DNA of 64,000 nt from Acidimicrobiia bacterium (GCA_029263095.1 JAJCYA010000047.1:1-64000), one strand, 5' to 3'. Numbered from the stretch's first letter, positions 51,481 through 61,267 are shown. The notes: generated from the sequence alone by a model not told the origin. Numbers and translations are program-made.

Positions 51481-52547
51481 TGCGGGTGTTACTGGTCACC
51501 AACGATTTCCCGCCGCGGCCCGGCGGGATCCAGCAGTACCTCGACGGGCTGATCCGCTCTCTTGACGGTCCGGTTCGGGTGCTGGCACCGCGCGACGATG
51601 GTCACGCTGAAGATGTCGTGCGCGACCGACGGCGGTTCATGTGGCCGACCCGAAGGGTTCGAAGGTGGGTCGAGTCGAATGTCGTCGATTTCCAGCCGGA
51701 TCTGATTCTTTTCGGCGCCCCTCACCCGTTGGCGCACATGGGACCGTACCTACGGCGCTCGACCGGGGTTCCGTACGGTGTCGTTTGTCACGGTGCCGAG
51801 ATCACCCTGCCTGCAGCTTTCCCAATCGCCAGGCAGGTGGTGAGGTATCCGCTCAAGCGTGCCGATGTCCTCTTTGCAGTGTCCGAGTTCACTCGGCGTC
51901 AGGTGGAGATGCTTGTCAAGCGATCGGTTGAAGTCATCGGGGCGGGAATCGATCCCGCCTTCGAGCAGGGCCCGTCTCCGACCGGGCCACCGATCCTCGT
52001 TGGGTGCGTGAGCAGGTTCGTTCCTCGCAAGGGACAGGCCCGGGTGCTCAAGGCAGTCGCTTCGCTGCGTGCCGAGGGGCTCGACGTGGAGGCGTTCTTG
52101 GTCGGGAAGGGTCGTGACGAGAATCGACTGCGTTCGTTGGCAAAGCGCCTCGGGGTTCCGACGCGATTCGAGGTCGGGGTCGCTTTCGCCGACCTCCCGC
52201 CGCTGTATCGCCAGATGCATGTGTTTGCAATGCCGTGCCGGTCGCGCTGGTTTGGGTTGGAAGCGGAGGGCTTTGGTGTCGTGTTCTTGGAGGCGGCCGC
52301 CTCCGGTCTACCGGTCGTAGCCGGCGGTTCGGGAGGTGCGCCCGAGACCGTGGAACCGGGTAGGACGGGTTTTGTCGTCGATCGGCCCGACTCGCTGGTC
52401 GACGCTCTGCGACGGCTGGTTTCGGACCCTGAACTCCGCTCATCGATGGGCTCGGCAGGTGCCGATCGGGCAGGACAGAGATACTCTTGGCCGGCGGTCG
52501 CCGAGCGCTTCACCGCGGGTGTGGAAAGGGCGATCGGAAACGCGTGA
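51480..52547 (+). CDS. pimB: PimB-like GDP-mannose-dependent mannosyltransferase (GT4)
   Basis: The 355-residue GT-B enzyme begins MRVLLVTNDFPPRPGGIQQYL, almost the pattern of mycobacterial PimB', and carries GCVSRFVPRKGQARVL, EAEGFGVVFLEAAASGLPVVAG and GGSGGAPETV. It would add mannose to phosphatidylinositol mannoside or a similar lipid at the inner membrane face. A similar arrangement of motifs occurs in other GT4 enzymes, so the acceptor is not certain. It overlaps the previous gene by one base, and topA follows. Confidence 0.8.
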   Translation: MRVLLVTNDFPPRPGGIQQYLDGLIRSLDGPVRVLAPRDDGHAEDVVRDRRRFMWPTRRVRRWVESNVVDFQPDLILFGAPHPLAHMGPYLRRSTGVPYGVVCHGAEITLPAAFPIARQVVRYPLKRADVLFAVSEFTRRQVEMLVKRSVEVIGAGIDPAFEQGPSPTGPPILVGCVSRFVPRKGQARVLKAVASLRAEGLDVEAFLVGKGRDENRLRSLAKRLGVPTRFEVGVAFADLPPLYRQMHVFAMPCRSRWFGLEAEGFGVVFLEAAASGLPVVAGGSGGAPETVEPGRTGFVVDRPDSLVDALRRLVSDPELRSSMGSAGADRAGQRYSWPAVAERFTAGVERAIGNA

Positions 52548-52640
52548 TGACCGAATGTGCTTGACAAACCGACCCGGTTGGTCGTAAACCTGGAAGGGAC
52601 CGGATCATCCGGTCGCTTTCTTTCTCAGGATCGATCTTCA

Positions 52641-55226
52641 ATGAAACTCGTCATCGTCGAGTCACCAGCCAAAGCAAGGACCATCGCCGGATACCTCGGC
52701 GAGGGCTTCGTTGTGGAGTCCTCGATCGGTCATGTGCGGGATCTGCCCCGTAGTGCTTCGGACATCCCGGCCTCGTACAAGGGCGAGTCGTGGGCGCGTC
52801 TCGGCGTCGACACCGAGAACGACTTCAAGCCGCTCTACGTCGTTCCCGGTGACAAGAAGAAGCAGATCTCCAAACTCAAGAAGCTGCTCAAAGAGGCGGA
52901 TGAGCTGTACCTCGCCACGGATGAGGACCGCGAGGGTGAATCGATCGCGTGGCACCTGTACGAGGTTCTGTCGCCGCGGGTCCCGGTGAAGCGAATGGTC
53001 TTTCACGAGATCACTCCCGATGCCATTCGACAATCTGTCTCCGAACCACGCGATCTCGATCGGCGCCTTGTCGATGCTCAGGAGACCAGACGGATACTCG
53101 ACAGACTGGTGGGGTACGAGATCTCGCCCGTGCTGTGGCGTTTGGTCCAACCGCGCCTCTCTGCCGGAAGAGTACAGAGCCCCGCCGTCCGTATCGTTGT
53201 GGAGCGGGAACGAGAACGCATGCAGTTCCACTCTGCCGAGTACTGGGACCTCGAGGGGACCTTTTCGGCAGCCGGCGAAGCCTTTGTCGCAACCCTCTCA
53301 GCGCTTGATGGTGTTCGGGTGGCGACCGGAAAGGATTTCGGCGCCGACGGAGCGGCCAAGGGATCGGGCCACGTGGTGCTGGACGGCGCCGAGGCCGCCG
53401 CGCTTGCAGCGGACCTGGCGGACTCGGATTTTGCGGTTCGAAGCGTCGAACGCAAGCCATATTCCCGCAAGCCGTACGCGCCGTTTAGGACGTCGACTCT
53501 GCAACAGGAGGCGGGTCGCAAACTGAGGTTTACGGCGCAGCGGACGATGCGGACCGCCCAGCGCCTCTACGAGAGTGGGTACATCACCTACATGCGCACC
53601 GACAGCACCGCTCTGTCGGAGGCTGCCGTCGCCGCCGCTCGCAGCCAGATCAGTCAGATGTACGGCGCCGAGTACATGCCATCCAAGCCCCGCGTGTACA
53701 CCAGCAAGGTCAAGAACGCTCAGGAGGCACACGAGGCCATTCGGCCGGCGGGCGACGAGTTCCGGACTCCTGAGGCCGTTGCCCGCCAAGTGGAGGCGGA
53801 CGAAGCACGTCTGTACGAGCTCATCTGGATGAGAGCCGTCGCGTCTCAAATGAGGGACGCCAAGGGCGAGAGTGTTCAGGTTCGCCTCGGCGGTGTCTCG
53901 GCTTCGGATAGGGACGCCGAGTTCGCCACGTCCGGGAAGGTCATCTCGTTCCCGGGGTTCCTGCGCGCCTACGTAGAGGGTTCGGATGATCCGGATGCCG
54001 AACTGGAGGATCAGGAACGTCGTTTGCCTGCGATGGCCGAAGGAGACCCGCTCGGGTTGGAGCGACTCGACCCCAAGGGTCATGCCACCAAACCACCTGC
54101 CCGTTACACCGAGGCCTCTCTCGTCAAGCGTCTCGAGGAACTCGGTATTGGTCGTCCCTCCACCTATGCCTCGATCATCTCCACCATCCAGGACCGGGGG
54201 TACGTCTGGAAGAAGGGATCTGCCCTCATCCCGACCTTTACCGCCTTTGCCACGGTCCGTCTGCTCGAGCAGCATTTTGGCGACCTGGTCGACTACGGAT
54301 TCACGGCCCGGATGGAGCAGGATCTCGACGAAATTGCCGGTGGCGATGGAGAGATGGTTCCCTATCTGTCGGCCTTCTACTTCGGCAACGGTCACACCGG
54401 CCTGCTCGACACGGTGGCCGAGGCGCTCGACAAAGCAGATGCCCGGGCGGTGAACACCATCCCCTTTGAGGGCGGAGACGGCCTCGAGTTGCGTAGCGGC
54501 CGATACGGGCCGTATCTACAACGCGGCGAGGAACGGGTGAGTGTTCCCGAGGATCTCCCACCCGACGAGCTGACCCTCGAAGTGGCCGAAGAGTTGTTTG
54601 CCGCGCCGTCCGGCGACCGAGAATTGGGAACCGATCCCGAATCCGGCAGGACTGTGATGGCCAAGACCGGTCGGTATGGCCCCTACGTCCAGCTCGCAAT
54701 GGAGGAGGACGAAAAGGGCAAGCCAAAGACCGCCTCGCTCTTCAAGTCGATGGAGCTCGACACCGTCACTCTCGAGGACGCGCTCACGCTCCTTTCGCTG
54801 CCCAGGGTCGTGGGCGATGATCCCGAATCGGGTGAGGAGATCCAGGCCCTCAACGGCAGATACGGTCCGTATATCAAGAAGGGCACCGACAGCCGCAGTT
54901 TGGAGACCGAAGAGCAGTTGTTCACGATCACGCTCGAAGAGGCCCTGCATGTGTTCACCCAGCCGAAGAGGCGGAGGGGCCAATCTGCATCGGCCCCGCT
55001 GCGCGAGCTAGGCATCGATCCCGACACGGGGTGCGCCGTCGTTGTCAAGGATGGCCGCTTTGGCCCCTACGTCACCGACGGCGGCGTAAACGCCTCGCTG
55101 CGCAAGGAGGATTCGGTCGAGAGGATCGACATCGACCGAGCGGCACAGCTCTTGCGGGAGCGGCGGGCCAAGCTGGAGGCACAGGGCAAGAAGGTCAAAC
55201 CGTGTCCGAAGGCGCAGAACGGATAG
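52641..55226 (+). CDS. topA: DNA topoisomerase I
   Basis: The 861-residue enzyme relaxes negative supercoils. It begins MKLVIVESPAKARTIAGYL (Toprim), with ATDEDREGESIAWHL for the acidic metal site, and the catalytic Tyr in GYITYMRTDSTALS. The C-terminus has four GRYGPY-type repeats at about residues 620, 677, 741 and 805 (the last GRFGPY) in place of zinc fingers, the usual actinobacterial type. Start ATG 52641 fits the family. It lies in the same neighbourhood as in mycobacteria, next to tmk and holB. Confidence 0.95.
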   Translation: MKLVIVESPAKARTIAGYLGEGFVVESSIGHVRDLPRSASDIPASYKGESWARLGVDTENDFKPLYVVPGDKKKQISKLKKLLKEADELYLATDEDREGESIAWHLYEVLSPRVPVKRMVFHEITPDAIRQSVSEPRDLDRRLVDAQETRRILDRLVGYEISPVLWRLVQPRLSAGRVQSPAVRIVVERERERMQFHSAEYWDLEGTFSAAGEAFVATLSALDGVRVATGKDFGADGAAKGSGHVVLDGAEAAALAADLADSDFAVRSVERKPYSRKPYAPFRTSTLQQEAGRKLRFTAQRTMRTAQRLYESGYITYMRTDSTALSEAAVAAARSQISQMYGAEYMPSKPRVYTSKVKNAQEAHEAIRPAGDEFRTPEAVARQVEADEARLYELIWMRAVASQMRDAKGESVQVRLGGVSASDRDAEFATSGKVISFPGFLRAYVEGSDDPDAELEDQERRLPAMAEGDPLGLERLDPKGHATKPPARYTEASLVKRLEELGIGRPSTYASIISTIQDRGYVWKKGSALIPTFTAFATVRLLEQHFGDLVDYGFTARMEQDLDEIAGGDGEMVPYLSAFYFGNGHTGLLDTVAEALDKADARAVNTIPFEGGDGLELRSGRYGPYLQRGEERVSVPEDLPPDELTLEVAEELFAAPSGDRELGTDPESGRTVMAKTGRYGPYVQLAMEEDEKGKPKTASLFKSMELDTVTLEDALTLLSLPRVVGDDPESGEEIQALNGRYGPYIKKGTDSRSLETEEQLFTITLEEALHVFTQPKRRRGQSASAPLRELGIDPDTGCAVVVKDGRFGPYVTDGGVNASLRKEDSVERIDIDRAAQLLRERRAKLEAQGKKVKPCPKAQNG

Positions 55227-55272
55227 TCGGTCGGCAATCGCCCATCCGACCCGGCGCTGATAGCCTCGTTCT

Positions 55273-56685
55273 GTGACTGAAGCTCCGCCACGATCGGCTT
55301 GGGCCCTGATGAAGTCGGGGCCGTTTTCTCGTTTGTGGAGAGCTGGCCTGGTGAGCAGCACCGGTGATTGGGTGTCGCTCCTGGCGACACTTTCGCTTGC
55401 CGAGGAGATTGCCGGGAGCAGCGGCATTGTGTTGGCGCTGGTGTCTCGGATCCTTCCCGGCCTGTTCTTCGCTGCGATCGGGGGTGTTGTCGCCGACCGG
55501 CTCAATCGGAAGTACGTGATGCTGTTCACCGAGTTCGGTCGTGGCGCGCTCGTTCTCAGCCTGGCATTCGCCCAATCGATCCGGTATCTGGTGGTGGTGA
55601 GTCTGTTGCTCGAAGCTCTCACCTTGGTCTTCCAGCCTGCAAAAGAGGCCACGGTCCCCACTCTGGTGCAGAAGAACGAGCTGGTTCAGGCCAACAGCCT
55701 GTCGCTGAGCGCGGCGTATGGGACCTTCCCGCTCGGTGCCGCCATCTTTCTGCTGGTGACACCGTTCGCAGCAACGGTGACCTTGTGGGGTTTCCTCCCC
55801 GGTACCCACGAGGGGCTCGCGTTCCTGGTCGACTGCGGCACCTACCTCGTTTCCGGGATCATCCTCATTGGGTTGCCTAGATCCCAGAGGCGGCCGCGCT
55901 CACCGAGGGAGCGGGGTCGGCGTGATCCTCTGGGTCCCTTTCGCGATATCAGGGATGGGATGGTCTTCGTGGCATCACACCCCCGGATCCGCCCGGTGGT
56001 CATCGCCATGACCGTTGCTCTAGGCGGCGGTGGCATAGTGGTCGTCCTCGGTAAGCCGTTCGCGGCCGACGTGCTCATGGCCGGTTCGACCGGTTTTCCC
56101 GCGCTCCTCACCGGTATAGGTGTGGGGGCCGGCCTCGGCATCGTGACCGTGACGGTTTTCGGCCCCCGGTTCCAGAACAAGGACGTCTTGTTTGGGATGG
56201 CCCTCGTTGTCACCGGAACGGCGCTGGCGTCGGCGGGCTTCGTACAGACGATCTTCGGTGCGGTGAGCTGGATCGCACTCATGGGCTTTGGGGCAGGTTC
56301 GGCCTACGTTCTCGGTTTTGCACATCTCCACGAGCAGACGGACGACGAGATCCGGGGCCGCACCTTTGCTGCGCTCTTTGGGTTCATGCGATTGGGGTTG
56401 CTGACGTCGATGGCGCTCACACTCCCCGCCGTTGAGTTGTTCGACGAGAAGCTCCCCGGAATCCTCTCAGATGGATCCCGCGTGGTGCTGTTCGGCGGGG
56501 GCCTCACAATGGTCGGTGCCGGTCTGGCCGCGTTGTGGAGCGTTCGTAAGACCTTGGTTGCGATGGGGAAGATGGACGGACGCCCATCCGTCGAAGCAGC
56601 CGCGGAGGCATTCCGCAGGTATCGCAAGCGGGCGTCAGGTGGCCCTGAGACCGAAGAGATCGACTTGAGCGAAGACGACGGATGA
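55273..56685 (+). CDS. MFS transporter adjacent to tmk
   Basis: The 470-residue protein has about twelve membrane helices and the MFS loop GGVVADRLNRKYVML. In some actinobacteria an MFS domain is fused to the N-terminus of thymidylate kinase; here the two genes overlap by four bases (ATGA at 56682) rather than being fused. The long acidic C-terminus (ETEEIDLSEDDG) is cytoplasmic. Substrate unknown. The start is the GTG at 55273. Confidence 0.83.
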   Translation: MTEAPPRSAWALMKSGPFSRLWRAGLVSSTGDWVSLLATLSLAEEIAGSSGIVLALVSRILPGLFFAAIGGVVADRLNRKYVMLFTEFGRGALVLSLAFAQSIRYLVVVSLLLEALTLVFQPAKEATVPTLVQKNELVQANSLSLSAAYGTFPLGAAIFLLVTPFAATVTLWGFLPGTHEGLAFLVDCGTYLVSGIILIGLPRSQRRPRSPRERGRRDPLGPFRDIRDGMVFVASHPRIRPVVIAMTVALGGGGIVVVLGKPFAADVLMAGSTGFPALLTGIGVGAGLGIVTVTVFGPRFQNKDVLFGMALVVTGTALASAGFVQTIFGAVSWIALMGFGAGSAYVLGFAHLHEQTDDEIRGRTFAALFGFMRLGLLTSMALTLPAVELFDEKLPGILSDGSRVVLFGGGLTMVGAGLAALWSVRKTLVAMGKMDGRPSVEAAAEAFRRYRKRASGGPETEEIDLSEDDG

Positions 56686-57287
56686 TGTCTCGCTACGTGG
56701 CCTTCGAGGGTGTCGACGGGGCCGGCAAGTCGACGATCGCCAGACTGGTCACCGATCGTCTCATGGAGATCGGTCACCACGTGGTCCATGTGCGGGAACC
56801 GGGGGGTACCAGAACGGGAGAGGCGGTCCGCGAGATCCTGCTGGGCACGGAATCGCAGCCCGGTCTGTGGGCCGAGGCGCTGCTCTTTGCCGCGGCAAGG
56901 TCGCAGCTCGCCGCCGAAATCATCGGTCCTGCCCTCGAAGCCGACAAGACCGTGGTCTCGGATAGATGCGTCTACTCCTCTCTCGCCTACCAGGGAGCCG
57001 GTCGCGGGCTAGGCATCGACGATGTGCGGAAGGTAAACGAGGCCGGCCTGCTGGGCGTGTGGCCCGACACGGTGGTGTTGCTGCGGGTGGCGCCGCAACG
57101 CGGGTTGGCTCGCGAGGACGCAGCGGACAGGATCAGCATCGAGGGTCTCGAGCTTCAGGAGAGTGTGGCGGCGGCGTACGACCAGTTGGCGGCGGCCGAG
57201 CCGGAGCGGTTCGTCGTCGTCGAAGCCGACCTCGGGGTGGATGAGGTGGTTCGACTCTCCCTGAAGGCATTGGGGGAGCGGTGGTGA
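56682..57287 (+). CDS. tmk: Thymidylate kinase
   Basis: The 201-residue enzyme phosphorylates dTMP. It has the P-loop FEGVDGAGKST, the VREPGGTRTGEAVR segment containing the conserved DRE/ERE-type Arg, DRCVYSSLAYQGAG, and a LID region LAREDAADRISIE. The ATG at 56682 overlaps the MFS stop; 56685 is an alternative second ATG. It overlaps holB by 7 bases. Confidence 0.93.
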   Translation: MMSRYVAFEGVDGAGKSTIARLVTDRLMEIGHHVVHVREPGGTRTGEAVREILLGTESQPGLWAEALLFAAARSQLAAEIIGPALEADKTVVSDRCVYSSLAYQGAGRGLGIDDVRKVNEAGLLGVWPDTVVLLRVAPQRGLAREDAADRISIEGLELQESVAAAYDQLAAAEPERFVVVEADLGVDEVVRLSLKALGERW

Positions 57288-58345
57288 GCCTCTTCGCCGA
57301 CGTGGTCGGGCATGGTTCGGTGATCGACCTGTTGACGGCCGAGGCCGCCCGCCCTACTCAGACGTATCTGTTCGTCGGTCCGTCCGGCGTCGGCAAGGCG
57401 ACGGTGGCAAGACGGTTCGCCGCTGCACTTCTATGCGGTGCCGATGCCCCCTGCATCGCCAGGGTGCTGTCGGGAGTACATCCCGATTTGATCCTCGTGG
57501 AGCCCGAGGGGGCGACATCGCTCACGGTCGATCAAGCACGTTCAACGGTGGCGCGAGCCGTTCTCGCTCCCACCGAGTCGCAGCACAAGGTCTTCCTGTT
57601 CGAGGAGGCGGGGGCGATGAACGACGAGGCGGCTAACACGTTGCTGAAGACCCTCGAGGAACCGACGGGTTCGACGGTCTTCATTCTCGTCACCGATTCG
57701 CCGGATGACCTTCCGTCGACGGTCGCGAGCAGATCGCGGACCGTCTTGTTCTCCCGAGTGCCTGAGGAGGAGATCGCAGCCGCTCTGTTGAATCGCGGCG
57801 TGGACCAGTCGCAGGCTGATCACGCAGCCATTACCAGCGGAGGAAGACCCGGTATCGCGTTGCTGCTTGCTACCCGACCGGACGTTGCTGCCTTCCGTTC
57901 CGCCTGGCTCGGAGTCCCCACCAGGCTCGACACGGAACCGGGGACCGCTTTCCGTGTGGCCGGCGACCTCGTCGGGGCGGTGGAACCGCTTCTGCAGGGG
58001 CTATCAGACCGTCAGGATTCGGAATCGGCGGCTACCGATCTCGATGGGGCTGCGGCGCGACGTCGCAAGGAGCGCCACGAGCGGGAGCGGAAGCGAGCCG
58101 CTTCGGCACTCCACGTGGCGGGTCTAGAGATCCTCGCATCGTGGTACCGGGATGCGGCCGCTGCGCAGCACGGCGGATCAATTCGTAATCGGGATGTCTC
58201 GGGTGCCGACCTGGCGGATGTCTCGGCCCGAGAAGCTGTACAACGTGCTCATCGCGTGCTGGCAACCGTCGATTCGCTTGAAGCCAACCAGCGCGCCGAA
58301 CTAGCTCTCGCCGCGCTCTTTTCGGACCTTGCGCCGTCGAACTGA
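57281..58345 (+). CDS. holB: DNA polymerase III subunit delta'
   Basis: The 354-residue clamp-loader subunit starts with GTG overlapping tmk. It has GPSGVGKATVARRFAAALLC, HKVFLFEEAGAMNDEAANTLLKTLEEP and a SRSRTVLFSRV segment. The zinc-binding four-Cys cluster expected after the P-loop is reduced: only CGADAPC precedes GVHPDL, so zinc binding is probably lost. The C-terminal half has a charged RRRKERHERERKR helix. Synteny with tmk and topA supports the call. Confidence 0.88.
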   Translation: MVSLFADVVGHGSVIDLLTAEAARPTQTYLFVGPSGVGKATVARRFAAALLCGADAPCIARVLSGVHPDLILVEPEGATSLTVDQARSTVARAVLAPTESQHKVFLFEEAGAMNDEAANTLLKTLEEPTGSTVFILVTDSPDDLPSTVASRSRTVLFSRVPEEEIAAALLNRGVDQSQADHAAITSGGRPGIALLLATRPDVAAFRSAWLGVPTRLDTEPGTAFRVAGDLVGAVEPLLQGLSDRQDSESAATDLDGAAARRRKERHERERKRAASALHVAGLEILASWYRDAAAAQHGGSIRNRDVSGADLADVSAREAVQRAHRVLATVDSLEANQRAELALAALFSDLAPSN

Positions 58346-58967
58346 TACCGGATTCCGGTTCAGTGGGAAGCTCGTCTGGAGAACCGTCGCGCCTCTGGCT
58401 CGTTTCGTCTTTCGGGTCTGGTTTCCGTTGACCGAATCGGGCCCCCGGCTTCCGGAGGGTCCGGTAGTGGTCGCGGCCAATCACTTCTCTCATCTCGACC
58501 CGGTGATTGTGGGCGGGGCGGTCAGACGACCCATGAGATACCTTGCCGTAGATGAGCTCTATGGGAACTCTCGGATCTTCGACGGGTTTACCAGATGGGT
58601 GGGGGCGATTCCGCTGACCCGTACCAAGGTGCCTCTCGGGGCGCTAAAGGTGGCGTTGTCCGAATTGGGCACTGGTGGCACGATCGGACTCTTCCCCGAG
58701 GGTGTCCGGGTGTGGGCGTGGGGTGAGCAATCCCCCAAGCGGGGAGCCGCCTGGCTGGCGCACCGCGCCGGAGTACCGCTGGTTCCGATCGCGGTTTCGG
58801 GCACCGATCTGGCGATGGGGCGGGGAGCAAGGGGTATCTCTCGCGTGGCACTGCATGTCGAGGTCTGCGAGCCGATCCTTCCGCAGGCGTTCGACAATCA
58901 GCTTGATCCGGTGGGGGCTATGACCGACGAGTGGGCGTCCCGGATCGATCGAGCTCTGGTCCGATGA
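58329..58967 (+). CDS. 1-acyl-glycerol-3-phosphate acyltransferase (PlsC-like)
   Basis: The 212-residue enzyme has the acyltransferase motifs ANHFSHLD (NHxxxxD), then LTRTKVPLGALKV, FPEGVRVWAWG and VPLVPIAVSG. It would acylate lysophosphatidic acid or a related lipid at the membrane. The TTG at 58329 overlaps the holB end by 17 bases. It overlaps the epimerase gene by four bases (ATGA). Confidence 0.85.
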   Translation: MRRRTDTGFRFSGKLVWRTVAPLARFVFRVWFPLTESGPRLPEGPVVVAANHFSHLDPVIVGGAVRRPMRYLAVDELYGNSRIFDGFTRWVGAIPLTRTKVPLGALKVALSELGTGGTIGLFPEGVRVWAWGEQSPKRGAAWLAHRAGVPLVPIAVSGTDLAMGRGARGISRVALHVEVCEPILPQAFDNQLDPVGAMTDEWASRIDRALVR

Positions 58968-59881
58968 GGGTCGCGATTGCTGGGTCGAGCGGTGTTGTCG
59001 GTTCGGTGCTGACCGCGGCTCTGATCGAACGTGGCGATACGGTGGTCAGGCTGATCCGTCCCCAATCGGCGAGCGATGGCGCCGTTTGGGACCCGGCCGC
59101 GGGCACGATCGATGCCGCGGCGCTGGAGGGTGTCGATGCCGTTGTGAACCTGGCCGGCCGCAGCATTGGGGAGAAGCGGTGGACCAAGGCTGAGAAAGCC
59201 CGATTGTGGAACAGCCGGATCGAATCGACTCGACTCCTGGCAACCACGCTTGCTGCAGGCGATCGCCGGCCGGCGGTCCTCGTCAACGCATCGGCGATCG
59301 GGTACTACGGCGACGGTGGCGACTCGATCCTCTCTGAGGACGCCCCGGCGGGGACCGGGTTCCTGGCCGAGCTGTGTGTTGCCTGGGAGGCTGCGACCAA
59401 GCCGGCCAGTGACGCCGGCATCAGAGTTGTGCATCTCCGATCCGGCATCGTGCTCAGTGCGGTCGGGGGTGCGCTTGCCAGGTTGTTGGCGCCGTTTGGA
59501 CCCAGCTGGATCAGTCCGTTCCGTTGGGGTCTGGGTGGTCGCGTCGGTGGCGGTCGGCAATGGTGGTCGTGGATATCGCTCCACGACGAAGTGCGAGCCA
59601 TTCTGCACCTGCTCGACTCCCCAATTACGGGACCCGTCAATCTGGCTGCTCCCGGCTCGGTGACGAATCAAGACTTCACCAAGGCGCTGGGCCGGGTGTT
59701 GCGCCGTCCCACGGTGGTCCCGCTGCCCGGGTTCGTTCTGAGGCTCCTGCTCGGCTCCGAACTCGCCGCAGCCCTGGTTCTCGAGGGTCAGCGCGCCACG
59801 CCGGCCGTGTTGGTGGAATCCGGCTTCGAGTTCGTTCACTCTGATGTCGCGGACGGACTGCGATCCGCGCTCGACGGGTAG
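58964..59881 (+). CDS. TIGR01777-type NAD-dependent epimerase (SDR39U1-like)
   Basis: The 305-residue Rossmann enzyme begins MRVAIAGSSGVVGSVLTAAL and has VVNLAGRSIGEKRW, NASAIGYYGDGGD, and HLRSGIVLS, followed by a C-terminal DUF1731 region (about 240-300). These are extended SDR proteins of unknown substrate found widely in bacteria and in human SDR39U1. The ATG at 58964 overlaps the acyltransferase stop as ATGA. Confidence 0.88.
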   Translation: MRVAIAGSSGVVGSVLTAALIERGDTVVRLIRPQSASDGAVWDPAAGTIDAAALEGVDAVVNLAGRSIGEKRWTKAEKARLWNSRIESTRLLATTLAAGDRRPAVLVNASAIGYYGDGGDSILSEDAPAGTGFLAELCVAWEAATKPASDAGIRVVHLRSGIVLSAVGGALARLLAPFGPSWISPFRWGLGGRVGGGRQWWSWISLHDEVRAILHLLDSPITGPVNLAAPGSVTNQDFTKALGRVLRRPTVVPLPGFVLRLLLGSELAAALVLEGQRATPAVLVESGFEFVHSDVADGLRSALDG

Positions 59882-59935
59882 GGCTGCGGCGGGCTGTGGC
59901 ACAATCGGTGCCGCCCCAGCCAGGAGGAAGCACCG

Positions 59936-61123
59936 ATGACTGCCCAGCCCGAAACCGTGGAGCACGCCGTCATTGAGGAGGCGCTCGATCGTCTGTTCGC
60001 CGAGCACGACCCGCGGGGTGACGTTGTCCGGTTTCTCAGCGCCCGGTTCGACGCCGGTCTCGCATGGGTCTGGTTCCCCAAGGGCCTGGGTGGCTTGGGG
60101 TTGTCTCGCGGTCTTCAGGGGATGGTCGAGACCCGGATGCAGGAAGCCGATGCCCCGAATCCCGCCCTGTACAACGCCCTTGGCGTCGGGATGGGCGCAC
60201 ACGTGCTGCTCGCTCACGGCACCGAGGAGCAGCAGCAGCGCTGGCTCCGCCCGATGTTCAACACCGAGGAGATCTGGTGCCAGATGTTCTCCGAGCCCGG
60301 GGCCGGGTCGGACGTGGCCGCTCTTGCTTGCAAGGCGGTTCGCGATGGTGATGAGTGGGTCATAAACGGACAGAAGGTGTGGACGACGCTGGCTCACGTA
60401 TCCAAGTGGGGGATGCTGGTAGTGCGTTCGGATCCGGATGTTCCCAAGCATCAGGGCATGTCGTACTTCGTCATAGACATGGAGAGTGAGGGTGTCGAGG
60501 TGCGTCCATTGCGCCAGATAACCGGCGAGGCAGAGTTCAACGAGGTCTACTTCACCGACGCCAGGGTTTCTCACAGCAACCTGATAGGTGACGTCGGGGA
60601 TGGTTGGCGGGTCGCCCTCACCACGCTGATGAACGAGCGGGTGTCGATCGGTGGGAATGTTCCCCCTCGCGGCGAGGGCCCGATCGGGAGTGCTGTGGAC
60701 GTGTGGAAGGAGCGCGGTGGGAACGAGGCTGATCGGGACCGTCTGATGACCCTGTGGATCGATGCCGAGACGGCCCGGCTCACCAACGCCAGAGCTCGTG
60801 ACAACAGGAGGTCGGGGACACCCGGCCCGGAGGGATCGACCGCCAAGCTGGCCTATGCCGAGATCAACAAGAAGATCTATGAGTTTGCTGTCGAACTCAT
60901 GGGTGCCGAAGGCATGCTGTACGGCAGCTACGAGATGACTCGACCCGACATGTTCCGCGATATCGATGATCCGAGGAAGGGCTTCCTCCGATCGCGCGGC
61001 AACTCGATCGAGGGTGGCACTTCGGAGATCATGAAGTCGATCCTCGGCGAACGAGTGCTGGGTCTCCCCGGCGAGCCTCGGACCGACAAGGATTTGCCTT
61101 GGAGCGAAGTACCCAGGAGTTGA
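59936..61123 (+). CDS. Acyl-CoA dehydrogenase
   Basis: The 395-residue FAD enzyme introduces a double bond in an acyl-CoA. It has MFSEPGAGSDVAALACKA in the middle domain, WVINGQKVWTT, RSRGNSIEGGTSEI near the C-terminus and a helical N-terminal domain. The chain-length preference cannot be read. It starts with ATG 59936 following CAGGAGGAAGCACC. A terminator-like hairpin follows its stop. Confidence 0.92.
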   Translation: MTAQPETVEHAVIEEALDRLFAEHDPRGDVVRFLSARFDAGLAWVWFPKGLGGLGLSRGLQGMVETRMQEADAPNPALYNALGVGMGAHVLLAHGTEEQQQRWLRPMFNTEEIWCQMFSEPGAGSDVAALACKAVRDGDEWVINGQKVWTTLAHVSKWGMLVVRSDPDVPKHQGMSYFVIDMESEGVEVRPLRQITGEAEFNEVYFTDARVSHSNLIGDVGDGWRVALTTLMNERVSIGGNVPPRGEGPIGSAVDVWKERGGNEADRDRLMTLWIDAETARLTNARARDNRRSGTPGPEGSTAKLAYAEINKKIYEFAVELMGAEGMLYGSYEMTRPDMFRDIDDPRKGFLRSRGNSIEGGTSEIMKSILGERVLGLPGEPRTDKDLPWSEVPRS

Positions 61124-61146
61124 CCTGAGCGAAGCTCAGATCAACT
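61118..61146 (+). terminator. Terminator-like hairpin after the acyl-CoA dehydrogenase gene
   Basis: AGTTGA-C-CTGAGC pairs with GCTCAG-A-TCAACT around GAA, a 12-base-pair stem with one mismatch. It begins inside the stop codon. No U run follows. The 144-base gap to the next gene has nothing else I can name. Confidence 0.55.
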
Positions 61147-61267
61147 CCGATCGGCAGAGGCCGGCGGTTGGCGCCGCCTCCGGCGAATTGGCAAGAGTTC
61201 TCAGACAATCCCCGTCATTTCGGGTGCTGCGACATACGATCTGCCTGCTGTAGTACCGAGGTGATAC

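Noticed and set aside
53298-54395. 365-codon minus-strand frame inside topA
   Set aside because: It is antisense to the topoisomerase core.
58898-60574. 558-codon minus-strand frame across the epimerase and acyl-CoA dehydrogenase genes
   Set aside because: It is an open antisense frame typical of high-GC DNA; the plus-strand genes have strong motifs.
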